Shown one piece after another: positions 11,385-24,168 of a stretch of DNA of 64,000 nt (its first letter is position 1; each line of letters begins with the position of its first letter). The stretch is from Chenopodium formosanum (taxonomy: Eukaryota; Streptophyta; Magnoliopsida; Caryophyllales; Amaranthaceae): the NCBI GenBank assembly GCA_024500155.1, contig CM044880.1:12854879-12918878 (forward strand), in the 5' to 3' direction. The notes under the pieces were generated by a model. The model made no database searches. It saw nothing but the letters and a program-made list of their open reading frames with translations, and was not told where the DNA came from. The translations under genes and the position numbers were made by a program.

Positions 11385-11577
11385 TAATACCTTCATTTCA
11401 TAATAATCGCAACATATTTTTTAAAAGTCTATTTCATAATAATTACAACATTTTTTTATTTGATAATGACTCACTTTTATTTCATTATTCTCTATCCAAC
11501 TAATCCACCAGCCCTACTACTTGGGCCTTGTACTTTAGAGCTGCTCTGCTGAAATCTGTTATGCTATGCTCTACTTA

Positions 11578-11578
<1 letters not shown>

Positions 11579-11674
<96 letters not shown>
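11579..11674. repeat. (TA)n microsatellite
   Basis: About 48 uninterrupted TA dinucleotides. A shorter TA tract lies at 12142-12174. Confidence 0.97.
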
Positions 11675-11675
<1 letters not shown>

Positions 11676-11710
11676 CACTCGTGCTTTAGATGGGCCAAAA
11701 GTCTCGTTAT

Positions 11711-11713
<3 letters not shown>

Positions 11714-11781
<68 letters not shown>
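11714..11781. repeat. (GA)n microsatellite
   Basis: A GA-dinucleotide tract with one interruption (AAAGAG near 11751), 40 bases after the TA tract. Confidence 0.97.
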
Positions 11782-11783
<2 letters not shown>

Positions 11784-12139
11784 CAAGGCTAAAATAAGAA
11801 CTAGGAATTAATCTAGACCCTTAGATCATGTTAATCGAATGGCTCACATGCTTCCCGTATCATTAATGGCATTTTGTAATATTTTAACTTGATAAAGTAG
11901 TTTCCAGTTTCATTTCTCAAAAGTAAATGAAAATTTAGTAAAAGTAAGTGAAATCAGTCTTAAAGTAAATGAAATTGCCTTAAAAGTTAAAAAAAACTGG
12001 AAAAAAGTTTGAAAACAGCGAAATTACGAGAATGTCATTAATGAGAGCGAGTGCAATGTGAGCCATTAGATGAAGTGCGATCAATGGCTGAGAGTAGTTC
12101 CTAATTCCTATTATTCATCTTGGTTTTCACATGATCTCA

Positions 12140-12178
<39 letters not shown>

Positions 12179-12358
12179 GAAAATTAGTAAAATAAAGGAA
12201 TTCACAAATTGTGAGTTAAGAAATTTTTAATAGCTAAAATATATGTCAAATCTTTTTTAATTTTAAGTAATTATATCATATAAAATTAGAGTATTGTTTT
12301 TGTAAATAAATTTTGTTTCTTTAGTTAAATTTTATTCAAAAAAAAAAAAAAAACTAAG

Positions 12359-12397
12359 GACACACCAGAAAATGACACGTGTCATTGCTGGTGTGTC
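12359..12397. repeat. 39-bp near-perfect palindrome centred on CACGTG
   Basis: GACACACCAG and CTGGTGTGTC flank AATGACACGTGTCATT, itself a perfect palindrome. Only two or three bases between the inner and outer arms fail to pair. The centre is a G-box-like CACGTG. Confidence 0.75.
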
Positions 12398-12439
12398 TTT
12401 TAGTATATAGTTATTAAATATAGTTATTAATAATTTTGA

Positions 12440-12986
12440 ATAATAACAACACGTCAACACTAATCAAAAATCCTAATTAACAAATCAGAAATATCATTTC
12501 ATCATCATCATCATCATCAATTTTTGGCAACAATTTGAAGTCATACTGTATTCAATAAGAACGTAATAAGAGTAATAAAAAATCAATAATAATGAAATAA
12601 AAATCGATGAATACTACCATATTGAATTGGATTGAAATTCTGAAGTGGAAGAGTGATTTGATCTTCAATATCTTAATCAATGGCTATAGTTAAGGCTAAT
12701 AAAAAAAGCAAAATAACTATTAAGGCCTATTAATTAAAGTACGGAACACAAATCGAATTTAATAAAATAACAAAATTGCCAGGAAATTAGTTTAAATACC
12801 CTCATCAATGGCCTTAATCATTCTTCAAATTTCAATTATTCGATTACACAATATTCGATTGGATCAAATGAATAAGGACATCGATGAGAGTATTGAAGAT
12901 AAGGCAATTCAAAATTCAAAATTGATGAACCCTAATTAGGGATTTGAGGTTTTAGAGATTGTTGAATCATAATGAGATGGGCACTG
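12440..12986. repeat. Dispersed duplication, copy A (left flank of the large LTR element)
   Basis: This segment is a diverged direct repeat of 37360-37910. Shared landmarks in the same order include TTTTGAATAATAA, CAATAAGAACG, AATGAAATAAAAATCGA, AAAATTGCCAGGAAATTAG, TTAAATACCCTCATCAATGG, AAGGACATCGATGAGAGTAT and GATGAACCCTAATTAGGG. Copy A stops exactly at the LTR start, 12987. I see no convincing coding frame. It may be a leader or promoter region copied with a gene, read on the minus strand. Confidence 0.75.
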
Positions 12987-13739
12987 TAGACACCCATTTG
13001 TGTCTCCCCAAAACCAAACCCAGTGATGAGTACCTTTCACGTCGAATCATAATCGAATGAAACAAAAGTGTGGAAAAGTCTAGTGTTGCGGAAAGTTTTA
13101 ATTTCTTTTCTCTTCTCTCTGTTTTTGAAAACTTTATTTTAAGAAAACAACCAATCCAGTTTGGTTGGTCCATGATATGGGTCCAATAGTAGTGTAGTTG
13201 GATGGGGCTTGCAAAGACCTTTCCAACAATATATTATAAGCCCAATTCCGATGAATATTGAGGAAGTTATGGCCAATTTACTAAACTGGACCCGGTTTGA
13301 GCTTTATGTGCAGCCCAATGATCTAGGGGAGGGCCTAATATGATTTATCATTCCTAATGCAATTAGGAATGGTTTTAGTCTTCTAGATTCTTCTAGAAAG
13401 TTCTTTTCATTCCTAATTCAGTTAGCATTGATAAATTGACTTTTGTTGACTTTTCAGAGTTTTGATCAAAATCAAATAGCATTTTTCAAGAAATTATATT
13501 ATTTTATCCTCCAGTACGGCAAACTTATCGGATTTTCAAAAACGCGTTAAAATCAAGCTTGGCGTCCAACCCCAGGCCTTGGCGCCTGGAACCAGGCCTG
13601 GCGCCTGGCGCTAGTGCTGGTGCCTGGCGCCTGGCGCTAGTGCTGGTGCCTGGCGCCAGCTAGCCAGGGTTGGCGCCAGCTCTGTTTCCTGAGCGTCAGA
13701 CTCTGTTTTGTTTAATTTATCTTTTTGGCTGATTTTCTC

Positions 13740-13747
13740 TATAAATA
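13740..13747 (+). promoter_or_regulatory. Predicted TATA box of the 5' LTR
   Basis: TATAAATA lies in CTCTATAAATATCG, about 750 bases into the LTR, and is conserved in the 3' LTR at 27056-27063. It is the likely start signal for the genomic RNA. Confidence 0.6.
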
Positions 13748-14391
13748 TCGTATTAAAAACTCCGTTTTCATTCACCTACAATCAGTTTTCATTTGCAATC
13801 ATTAATTCTCTAATTCTCTCTTAATTCATTCATCTTTCTCTTTTCTAAATTTGTTTTCACATACAAAATTCCGCATTCGCAAGATCTAGAAACACCTAGC
13901 CATATTCGAAGTTGCCTTCGCCCTAGACGTGAAAGGTTTTAATTTATGAGGGTTTGGTCCCAAATCTCTCTTTCAATTATTTAATTTAATTGGTTTGATT
14001 ATTATTTTCCTTGAATTTACTAACGTGTGTATTTTGTTATTAGAAAGAGGTACGAGGCATCAAAGTAAGTAATTTAATTGATTAATTGATATTATGATGT
14101 AGAAATCATGTTTATATTGTTATTATGATATTCCTAGTATCATGTCTAGGGTAATTTTAATATTAAATATGATTGTTACGATGCTTCCTATGCTCTTCCT
14201 AATATTTATGATTGTTAGTATCATGTTAGGGTTAAAGATTTGATTTTTATTGCTTAGTGACATGCTAGGGTTTGTTATTAATCTTGTTAGTATCATGCCT
14301 AGGATCTTGCTATGTTTTTTATGCTTTAATATTAACATGAACATGATTATTATTGTAATTGTTATAATTCATGATGATTATGATGATGATG

Positions 14392-14392
<1 letters not shown>

Positions 14393-14460
<68 letters not shown>

Positions 14461-14461
14461 T
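14393..14461. repeat. (ATT)n microsatellite in the 5' LTR
   Basis: About 23 ATT units. The matching site in the 3' LTR (27713-27733) has only about seven, so the tract changed length after insertion. Confidence 0.95.
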
Positions 14462-15070
14462 TGATGATGATTATTTTATTTATGATGATATTATTATTAT
14501 AATTATTATTCATGATTATTGATAATTATTATGTTGCTTGATGATATTTATTATTTATTGCTTGATCACACCTTTATGCATGTTTAAAGGGAATTTGTAC
14601 TTGTAATCATGCTTAATAAGATAATTAATAATTTTGTTAGGGTTAATTTGATTATAATTTCAAGTAATCGCCAATAATAGCTTATTTGTGCATTAATATT
14701 CAACCAACATAGATTAAACAGGTTTAGGGTAATCCTATTGATTGCATGTTAATTAGAAAGCGCACATGAATACGATCAGAATAAAGTAGAGGCCTATTAT
14801 TAGGGCAGGTTCAATCTCTTATAGGTTGGATTTGTACCTTCATCCCCGAACCCTTATTTGGTTCATGACTTTATGGAGTTGACGATCTCTTGGATCGTTA
14901 AGGGGTGTAACCTTCACCTCGTGAACGGTTTACAAGTTCCTTAAAAAACTTGTTGGCGACTCTTTTGCTCTATCTTCTTCCCTTTTGGACGCCACCGTAC
15001 ATTAGTGTATGATCACAGTGGGGTTCAAGCTAGTGGGATTTTAAAGCTTGAAATTATTCCCTAAAGTTTT

Positions 15071-15088
15071 TTGGCGACTCCACTGGGG
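15071..15088 (+). other. Presumed primer binding site of the Tat/Ogre-like element
   Basis: TGGCGACTCCACTGGGGA follows the 5' LTR. A TGGCGACTC...TGGGGA site is typical of this group; I did not verify the tRNA, though an arginine tRNA has been proposed for Ogre elements. Confidence 0.65.
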
Positions 15089-16751
15089 AGGATTTCTATT
15101 TTAATTCATGAATTTGTTTCGGCAATGATTTAAAATGAGTGGATGAGACTCGAAACGTTCTAAGTATTTCATGTGCGTAATTTTGATTAACATTATTGTC
15201 ATATGCATAAAAAAGATCTCATTGGGAAGACCATCCGTAATGAGTTAAAAACATAGGATTTTACACGTAGGAAATTTGAGAAACGTCTTTCACCACTAGG
15301 ACTGAAATAACACCGCGCGAAACTGGAAAATTTTATCGAGCACAGAAAGCTGCTGAGGCATGTGGGAAGTAGCGTCAGGGGCCAGAGCTTGGCGCCAGAC
15401 TTTTAGCCGTAGCGCCAGACGCCAGCATTGGCGCCAGGCGCTACAGTTAAAATCTGGCGCCAGTCTCTAATTGCTGGCGCCAATTTCCCCCAATACCGAG
15501 CCAGAAATATGGGTTCTAATTTCGACCGGTTTTTCGTATTGTTTGCTCGATCCTACTTCCTGATTGAATTTTTTCTCACTTTTCTGAAACCCATATGTGT
15601 TCTACATATGGACATAACCCTCTGGAAATTCATGCTCCATCTACCCGATTGAACGCTCCGTGCAACAAAGGGTACATCCGAGATTGTTGAATTCACCAAA
15701 CCATGGAAGCGAGTTTTTTTCTAAAACTCGCGGTGTCCCATCCACTCGCGCCAACCCTTCACGGTTAGGCTTCCGCGCGGCGCATCCGGACAATTAACCA
15801 TGGACCCTCTTTGACTAAACCATATCCCGAACTTTAGAGAACTAGAGCCATGGTTAGGTTGCGAACGCATTGCATCATATTGTGTCTACTTGATTAATTA
15901 TACATTATTTGTTGTGCATATATATTCTATGTTTCTCTTAACCGTTTGTTGACTTGTGTTGAGATTAAATAAATTAATGACTTAAAGAACTTTGCCTAAT
16001 TAATTAATTATTTAATTATTTAGTTTTAGTCAATAAAGTCTATTTTTTCTTTAATCGGAATTGGCCTAGTACGGCTTTAGGCATACCCCAGTTGACTAAT
16101 AACACCGAAAACAGTCCCAGACCGAAGCTCCACTATTGGCGCCAAGGTCTGAGCTGTAGCGCCACACGATGGAGTGTAGCGCCTGACGACAGCTATGTTG
16201 TCTGGCGCCAAGCTCCACAGTGTGACGCCAGTCCTCTCGCTTGGCCGACAGTTCGGATTATTTGTCGAGTCATCACCTAGGGTCTAATTAATTAGTTTTC
16301 TATTTAATTCGGTTAATTTTGCTGTCAATAATGTTTAATTGAATCAATGATCAAGTTTAGGCACTAATCCCCATGGTCTTACACAAGAGTCCAAGCATGT
16401 TACTTACACTCAACGCACACACCAATACACTTACCTTGACCATGATTAAGAGAGCCTTGTGCGCGCGTTTTTTCGTCATTTTTTTTAGGGGAGTAAGTCG
16501 GATATTAATCCTCCAACATAAAAATATATACATTTTTTTGCCAAAAATATGCACCCTTTTTTCTTTTTTCTCTTTTCCCTTAAAATAAACCATAAAGTCA
16601 AGTTGATTCGAGTCAAGTAATTAAAACGCAAAATGGTTTAATTTACAGCGCGTGGTCAAAAAAAGAAGGACGATTAATCAAAGATAACCTCTTCGTACAA
16701 GTCCAACTTTTCGACAAATCTATAGCTCGCAAGAGGAAAGCAAGAGTCATA
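15089..16751 (+). other. Leader of the Tat/Ogre-like element with two TGGCGCC clusters
   Basis: No long coding frame is seen in this 1.66-kb leader. It holds two clusters of the palindrome TGGCGCCA and variants such as TAGCGCCAG and TGGCGCTA: 15365-15485 and 16128-16235. At 16485-16515 GGGGAGTAAGTCGGATATTA resembles GGGGGAGAGAGTCGGATACC at 26150, near the other end of the element, so a short motif is shared by both internal ends. Confidence 0.7.
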
Positions 16752-19700
16752 ATGGCAACTCAAGAAGAAGTCAATGACCTTAAGAACCAACTGGCTACTG
16801 TGACTGAGACACTGAAGCTTCTCGCACTTAGGATTGATGATCCCGTGAAGCAACAACAAAGGGACCTCATGCAAGAGAGTTTAAGCAAGTTGTCTAGTGA
16901 CTACAAGTTTCAAGAGCTTACATCACAAGAGGTCTCGGTGGACAAAGATCTTCTTCCGCAGAAGTTCAACGCCAACGACATCCCAAAATTCAGAGCAATT
17001 GACAACCCTTACTTCCATTTAAGAGCATTTGAAACAATAATGAGTATCAAGGGTATTGATAAGAAGGTCTTCCCTTCTCTTTTCTCACTATCTCTCGAGA
17101 CCGTTTGCCAACAATGGTTCTTTTCTCTCGAGAAAGAAAAGACCTCTACTTGGGAGTCTATAGCAAACGTTTTCGTTGATAGGTACAAGTGTAACATTCA
17201 AGTCGAGACTGACCATAGAGAACTTGAAATCCTCAAACAGAAAGAGAATGAAGGCTTCACCTCTTTCTTTAACATGTGGAGAGAAACCTCAGCTAAAATG
17301 ATTGAGGTGCCAAGTGAAAAAGAGTCTATGAGACTGTTTATCAAGAATCTCCAAGAAAAATATTCCAAGCATCTTAAATATCAAAATAATCTCCATACCT
17401 TTAAGGCTATTTATGACATTGGGATCAATATTGAAGATGACTTGGCTAAGTCAAAAGCTGCCAACAATAACTCCAACAGTGGCTGGAAAGGAAAGAAGAA
17501 CGACAATCCTTCTTCTTCCAAAACCACCCACTCAAATAATGTTAGCACCTTTAATTTAGGAGAAGTTCTTGCCATGAACAACCAAGGACAGAAGAAACCA
17601 TTTAGGAGGAACTTCACTCCTATTGGCATGAGTTATGACACCGCATTTGATCGATTAAATGCAAAAGGTCTTATAACTCCGATTGGACCATTTGGGGACC
17701 CACCAGTCGAGAAGAGGTCGGTTAACTGGAACCCCAACGCGCACTGCAAGTATCACCAAGGTAGGGGCCATTCTACTGAAAGCTGTTGGAAGCTTAAAGA
17801 AGCCATCCAAGACCTAATCGACAATAACAAACTGTCGTTGCCCCCTGCCAGTAAGAAGCCAAGCATCGACAATGCACCTCTAGCTCATACTCTGGCTATC
17901 TCCGACGAGGAAAACGAGATTGACCCCTCATCTCTCATTAAACCTGTTGAAGAAATCAATGCCATAGAAAAAGAAGAGGAGACCTTCTTCGATGTCAAAG
18001 ATAGCCTTCCAAAACCGGTAAATAAGGAAGACATACAATTGCTCACACTGTCTATGAAGGAGGCATCGCAACTACTACGTGAAGCTCTCAAAGTTATGAA
18101 CAAACTCCATAAGAAATATGATGAGCTTCCACTTCCAAAAGAAGAACCTAAAAGAGAATTCACACCAGTGAGAACGACTTATGAGGCAAAGTATTTTCCC
18201 TTACAAGTCACTGAAAAACCCAAGAAGAGCAATAGAATCTACACTCCAATTGGGATCCCATATGCGCAAATGTTCGAAATGCTCTCCAAGAGTGGCGAGG
18301 TCAAACCTCTCGAACCGAGACCATTCGAGTCATTAAAAAGGACAGATATATATTACTGCCAATATCATCAATCGGGGGGGCACACTATAGAAAACTGTTT
18401 CAAATTCAAGGATTTGGTACAGAAAATGATTGATGAAAAGAAACTAGTCCAAACCCAACAAGAAGAGGATATAACCATCAATGGAGTTTGGGACAGTGAT
18501 GAAGAAGATGTCTACCTAAAGGACATAGTAGGACCTTCAGCCTCTGTATCATACACCGCAGATGACATTTGGGCTGAAGAAGATTCATCAATAGATGTCC
18601 TCACAAGATCTGGGAGAATGCAACTTCCCGTTTCATCGCAACCTATGCCCACCGTACAACAAGTTCCCATACCTATCATCGAAGACAATGATATTGTTAA
18701 ACAGTTTAAGAAGACAAAAGTTGAGATGAATGTGTGGAAACTTCTAGCAACATCTCGAGAACATAGGTTGGCTGTGATGAATGCCTTGGATAAAATCGGG
18801 ATAGATTCTGACACTACTCCTGAGGGACTAGCCAACTTCCTCACAAGTGACCTTCCTATTCCGATTAATTTAATCACCTTCTCTGACAAAGATTTACCCC
18901 CAGAAGGTGTCAGACATTACAAGGCATTGAACCTCACGGTAGTCTGCAAAAGGATGAATATTCCCATGACTCTTGTAGACAATGGATCGGCTATCAATGT
19001 CTGTCCACTTAGAACTGCGAGGATGCTCGGCATAAGGGATGAAGACTTAACTCCGTCCACACAAGGAATAAGAGCCTACGATAATACTCGTCGTCAAGCT
19101 CTTGGCAAAATAACCCTAAATGTAACGGCAGGAGCAATAGAACATGCTACTACTTTTCAAGTAGTAGACATCAAAGCCTCATTCAACTTGTTGTTGGGAC
19201 ACCCTTGGCTTCATAATCTAAAGGTTGTCCCTTCATCTCTCCATCAACAAGTAAAAGCCATAGTTGGAGGAATTCCAATTACTATCGATGCTTCGCCAAT
19301 GAGAATCAAATCCATAGAAAATCCAATCATTAATGTGGAGCACGACGAAGATGATGAAGACCTATGGGGCTATAACGAAGAAGTCTCCTTAATCCAGGAG
19401 GATGAAAGGACATCTCTTTGCCATGACCCCCATTCCAACATGATTGTCAACACCATGCTGAAGAAACAAGGACTCTTCCCTGGGATGACCCTAGGAAAGA
19501 AGAAAGGGATCGCAAAATCGCTGGAGTCACCCAGCCTCCCTAAGCTAGATACTTTCGGACTTGGTTTCGAACCGACTCGGAAAGATCTCAAGCGAGCCCA
19601 GGACAAGTTGAAAGCATGTAGGGACGCTCGCATTCAAAAGAAAGCAATTCCAATGGATCAGTACCCTCTTACGCGTAATGGTCAGTTCATAAAAGAAGGA

Positions 19701-21047
19701 GAGGACTATCCGTGCCACGAATTTCCCGAGCCATTTGTTGTAAACGGCATACGACAACCAGGATTCGAGATTTTCTTGGATTGCTACTTCACTGATGAAA
19801 TCCTAACTCCCATCCACAAGGAGAAAGCACCCCCATGCTTTGACTTTAACGTCATGAGATTATTGTTTGGGCGAGAAAAGAATGAGCCAACTTACAAAGA
19901 AGATAACTCCTCGCTCATTCAAACAGTCCTACAAAGTGAAAGCTTCGACCCCTCGAAGCTAATTACTCCAGCCGAAGGATCACTACAAGGGTGGCGCAAG
20001 ACTATCAAAGTAACTACTCCAAGCGGAAGAAAGATATCAATCACGACATGGCAAGGACCGATGTTCGAAGAGTCGTCTGAGTCAGAGTCTGAGTCAGAGT
20101 CTTCCCCTTTAGAGTCTTCTAAGTCTTTAGTAGTAACACCTCCCCCTCCTATTTCTTCTCCTAGGATAGTTAGTGATCCATTCCCTGAGGACATATCACT
20201 CTTTGATGTAATGATCTCAGAGTACAATAATATTTCTCATTCTCCTTACTTCTTGTGTTCTTCTCTAACCCAAGATGACGAGCATTGCTTAGCTAACGAT
20301 GAAAAAGACAAAGAAATTATTAAAGCAATGGAAACACTCGAAAAGAAAACACCGGTAATTGAAGAAACTGAAACAGTTGACATCTCGAATGATTCAACTC
20401 ATAAAAGAGAAGTTAAAATTGGACTAACATTGAATGAACAAGAAAGAACCGATTTAATTAACTTGCTTAAAGAATTTATCGATGTATTTGCTTGGTCATA
20501 TGAAGATATGCCAGACATTAATAGAGAAATAGCTCAACACACTATACCACTAATCCCAGGAATGAAACCTGTAAAACAAAAGTTGCGTCGAATGAAACCC
20601 GACGTAGCACTTAAAATAAAAGAAGAAGTTCAAAAACAAATAACTGCAGGTTTCATCAAGGTATCCAAATACCCCGAATGGGTCGCCAACGTCGTCCCAG
20701 TTCCAAAGAAAGATGAAAGGGTAAGGATGTGTGTCGACTATCGAGACCTAAATAAGGCAAGTCCAAAGGACGACTTCCCTTTGCCACACATCGATATTCA
20801 AGTAGACAACACGGCAAATCACGCGCTTCTCTCATTCATGGATAGATACGCAGGGTATAACCAGATTCTCATGGCAGAAGAAGACATGGAGAAAACAACC
20901 TTTATAACACCATGGGGCACTTACTGCTACACGGTAATGCCATTCGGGTTGAAAAACGCGGGTGCTACTTACCAACGTGCATCAACTGCCTTACTCCATG
21001 ACATGATGCACAAAGAAGTCGAGGTATATGTCGATGACATGATTTAA
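16752..21047 (+). pseudogene. Gag-protease-RT frame of the Tat/Ogre-like element, cut within RT
   Basis: One open frame of 1,431 codons from MATQEEVNDLKNQL. Residues about 85-210 form a Retrotrans_gag domain (TWESIANVFVDRYK). Two zinc-finger-like motifs follow at about 331 (CKYHQGRGHSTESC) and 536 (CQYHQSGGHTIENC). The aspartic protease site is LVDNGSAINVCP near 740, with DNGS in place of DTG or DSG. A G-patch-like stretch (KQGLFPGMTLGKKKGIAK) lies near 905-925. Reverse transcriptase starts near 1275 and includes VRMCVDYRDLNKASPKDDFP and the catalytic YVDD at about 1426. The frame then ends at a TAA made by an apparent one-base deletion at about 21044. Gag, protease and pol share one frame here with no intron between them. 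Confidence 0.93.
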
Positions 21048-22135
21048 AATCAAAAGACCGTCCAGGCCATCAAATAGCCTTAAGGAAATTCTTCGAAAGG
21101 CTAAGAAAATATAACATGAGGTTGAATCCATCAAAATGTGCTTTTGGAGTCACCTCAGGCAAGCTCTTGGGATACGTCATAAGCTCTAGAGGAATAGAAG
21201 TAGATCCAACCAAGATTAAAGCAATCATGTCAATGCCATCGCCCAAGACCGAGAAACAAATTCGAGGATTTATTGGCCGGTTGCAATACATAAGTAGGTT
21301 CATATCAAAACTGACGACGATATGTGAACCAATCTTCAAGAAGCTCAAGAAGAATGTACCAGTAATATGGGATGACGAGTGTCAAAAAGCCTTTGAAAAG
21401 ATCAAAGCATATCTCGCAAATCCTCCTGTATTAGCGCCAATACTTCCCGGAATACCCCTTAGGTTATACTTGATGGTTACCAAAGAGACAATGGGAGCCA
21501 TGCTAGCACAAGAGGTAGAAGGCAAAGAAAACGCAATCTATTACCTAAGTAAAAAGATGCTCGAATACGAAACACGATATACACCGCTCGAGAAATTGTG
21601 CCTCGCCTTGGTGTGGGCCACAACTAAGTTAAGACATTACATGTTGGTGCATACCGTTTTCGTAGTCTCCCGATTGGATCCACTCAAGTATCTGTTCGAG
21701 AAATCTACACTCAATGGACGCATATCAAGATGGATAGTCAATCTAGCCCAGTTTGATGTACGGTTTATGCCTCAAAAAGATATTAAAGGATCCGTGGTGT
21801 CAGACTTTCTAGCAGATTTTCCAATAGAAGACTCGACACCAATACAGGACAATGAATTTCCAGATGAAGACTTAATGGTCACTGAAGATGATACTTGGAC
21901 CTTGTATTTCGACGGAGCCTCAAACCAAAAGGGATGTGGCGTCGGAGTACTACTAGTATCACCTAAAGAAGAGCACGTTCCAATCTCAATAAAGCTTGAT
22001 TTCGACGTTACCAACAATGCTGCTGAATATGAAGCATGTGTGGTAAGCCTTGAAACTGCCTTGGCATTGGGAGTAAAGAAGTTAAGGATATTCAGAGACT
22101 CTTCTTTGATCATTAATCAGATATCTAAAAGGTGA
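21045..22135 (+). pseudogene. RT C-terminal part, RNase H and start of the second RNase H
   Basis: This frame carries on directly after the deletion at about 21044, starting with RT fingers and thumb (RLNPSKCAFGVTSGKLLGYV), then the RT-linked RNase H (YYLSKKMLEYETRYTPLEKL) and, from about 21890, an archaeal-type RNase H (TLYFDGASNQKGCGVGVLL, NNAAEYEACVVSLETAL, FRDSSLIINQI) with its acidic residues kept. The second RNase H is a hallmark of the Tat/Ogre group. The frame ends at TGA 22133-22135, which looks like a tryptophan codon turned into a stop, since the same frame continues after it with family-like sequence. Confidence 0.9.
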
Positions 22136-22978
22136 AAAGTAAGGAGCGAAAGCCTAGCCCCTTACCAAACCTATCTGGAAACTCTTACCGATCAGTTAGA
22201 GAAGGTAGAATACACATATCTACCTAGAGAAGAAAACCAATTTGCTGATGTCTTGGCAAGATTAGCCTCAATGGTTAGGATTCCCACGGAAATCGAGAAA
22301 ATGCCTCTAACTATCGAAAAAAGGCACAAACCAGCATATATCCAGGCTATAGAAGACGACGACTTAGTCCAAGGCGAAGAAGAAGAAGAAGAACCGTTGT
22401 ACACAGACATACTCAACTATGTCACCAATGGTGTATACCCTCCTCATGCTGACAAAAGAGAAAAGCGAGCATTAAGACTTTTGGCTTCTCAATATGTACT
22501 CATAGACAACGAGCTACATAAAAGAGTACCTAAAGGTCGAGCTCTCCTATGTGTAGGAAAGGTGGATGCACAAAGAATAATGAGAATAGTTCACGAAGGA
22601 ATCTGTGGCGCTCATGTAAATGGCAAAATGTTAGTCCAGAAAATAATGCGAGAAGGATATTATTGGACTACAATGAATAGGGATTGCCATCAATACGTAA
22701 AAAGATGCCCTAAGTGCCAAATTTATGCCAATTTACAACATGTCCCTCCATCTTTGCTCTACACCTACACATCGCCATGGCCATTCTCTACATGGGGAAT
22801 TGACATAATTGGCAAAATCACTCCCCCAGGAACAGGAGGCCACGAATTTATTCTAGTAGCAATCGACTACTTTACGAAGTGGGTCGAAGCGCAATCATAC
22901 GCTAAACTCACTGCAAAACATGTAGCACTCTTTATCGAGAGAAATATTATTTGTCGATATGAGTCCCACATGAAATGA
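22136..22978 (+). pseudogene. End of second RNase H and N-terminal half of integrase
   Basis: After the TGA the same frame reads SESLAPYQTYLETLTDQLEK and a FADVLARLAS segment that ends the RNase H region. The integrase zinc domain follows near 22594 (HEGICGAHVNGK ... CHQYVKRCPKCQ), then the catalytic core starts with TWGIDIIGKITPP (first Asp) and VAIDYFTKWVEAQSY. The frame is lost near 22962 by an apparent one-base deletion and ends at TGA 22976-22978. Confidence 0.88.
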
Positions 22979-23640
22979 TAAGTGACAATGGAACTCACTT
23001 TCAAGCCAAATGTGAAGAATTTTTACAAAAATACGGCATTCAACATCATCATTCTTCCCCTTATAGACCTCAAGCAAACGGAGCAATCGAGGAAGCTAAT
23101 AAAAATCTACAGACTATCATCGAGAAAATGACAGAAATTTATAAGGATTGGCCTGACAAGCTTCACTTCGCATTGTGGGGTTATCGCACGTCAATCCATA
23201 CATCAACGGGAAATACGCCATTTTTCTTAGTATATGGAATGGATGTCGTACAACCTGTCGAACTAGAAATATCATCTCTACGCATTGCGTTAGAGAGTAA
23301 ACTTGATGAAGTTGAATGGCCTAAGGCAAGATATGAAGAATTGATTCTACTCGACGAAAAACGACTAGAAGCTCTACATCATACTCAATGTTACCAAACT
23401 CGTATGGCTAGGCATTTTAATAAGAAGGTCAAGACAAGAAATATCAAAGTAGGAGATTTGGTATTAAAAGCACTAAGGAAAAATGTTTTAGACCCAAGGG
23501 GAAAATTTAGACCTAACTGGTCTGGCCCCTACATTGTCAAAACAATCCTATCAGGAGGTGCAGCAAAACTAACTGATATGGATGGCAATGAATTCTCAAA
23601 CATGACTAATCTTGACCAACTTAAAAAATACTACCCATAA
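22963..23640 (+). pseudogene. C-terminal half of integrase with GPY/F-like domain
   Basis: The shifted frame resumes with MISDNGTHFQ (second catalytic Asp), SPYRPQANGAIEEANKNLQ (catalytic Glu region) and HTSTGNTPFFLVYGMD. Near the end FRPNWSGPYIVKTIL and a DLVLKAL segment correspond to the GPY/F domain used in Ty3/gypsy integrases. It ends at TAA 23638-23640, the natural end of pol. Confidence 0.88.
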
Positions 23641-24168
23641 TTACTTGAGTAGGATACTCAAGAGAGCTACGTTCGGCCTGATTCCTTAAGAAAGGATACG
23701 TAGGCAACCCTTTACGGGTGCGGCCACTTTATTTTTCGACATCTCCGCATTCCAAAATCAATTAAAAAGTCAACAGAAAATCGGCGAATTATTGGCGTCG
23801 CAAAACAGAGCTTGGCGCCAGCCAGAAGTCATCAGCGCCAGCCGATGGAATTGGCGCCTGGCGCCAGACTTCAATGGCAGGCGCCAAATGCCAATGACTG
23901 GCGCCAATTTAAGAATAAAATCTGGGCGAATTTCGGTGTTTTTCGGAAAATTTTCGACTTCCGTACTCGAAGAATTTCTGGAAAATTAATTTTTTCGATT
24001 TTCATTGCTTTAATAAAATAAATTTAAAGTAAAACAATTGAAAGCTAAAATTTCATTAATAAAATAAAGTTACATTATTGATGGAATTTAAATAAGGCTG
24101 AAATAAATTAATTTTAAATAAAAATAACAATCTAATAAGTCTAATAAATCTAAAGCTAAGCAATGCTT
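23641..24168. other. Spacer after pol with a TGGCGCC cluster
   Basis: The cluster 23793-23908 contains TTGGCGCCAGCC, TTGGCGCCTGGCGCCAGAC, AGGCGCCAAA and CTGGCGCCAAT. The rest is AT-rich and forms the 3' flank of the antisense gene. Confidence 0.7.

Larger units (their letters stand above)
12987..15068 (+). repeat. 5' LTR of the Tat/Ogre-like element
   Basis: It starts TGTAGACACCCATTTGTGTC and repeats at 26357 with few substitutions in the first 130 bases. It contains a TGGCGCC-rich cluster (13556-13685, with a partly duplicated CTGGCGCCTGGCGCTAGTGC unit), a TATA box, and an ATT microsatellite at 14393-14461 that is much shorter in the other LTR. The right edge is placed just before the presumed primer site at 15071; the match with the 3' LTR is certain only up to 15052. 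Confidence 0.88.

Noticed and set aside
11566..11811. Open frames made of IYIYIY and REREREr-type repeats
   Set aside because: They are translations of the TA and GA microsatellites.
14123..14522. Open frames on both strands over the ATT tract of the LTR
   Set aside because: Low-complexity Tyr/Ile repeats from the microsatellite; the same positions recur in the other LTR.
16357..16593. Short open frames on both strands just before gag
   Set aside because: No motif, both strands open by chance in the leader.
17411..20227. Several minus-strand open frames opposite gag
   Set aside because: Shadows of the long plus-strand coding frame, with no family motif.
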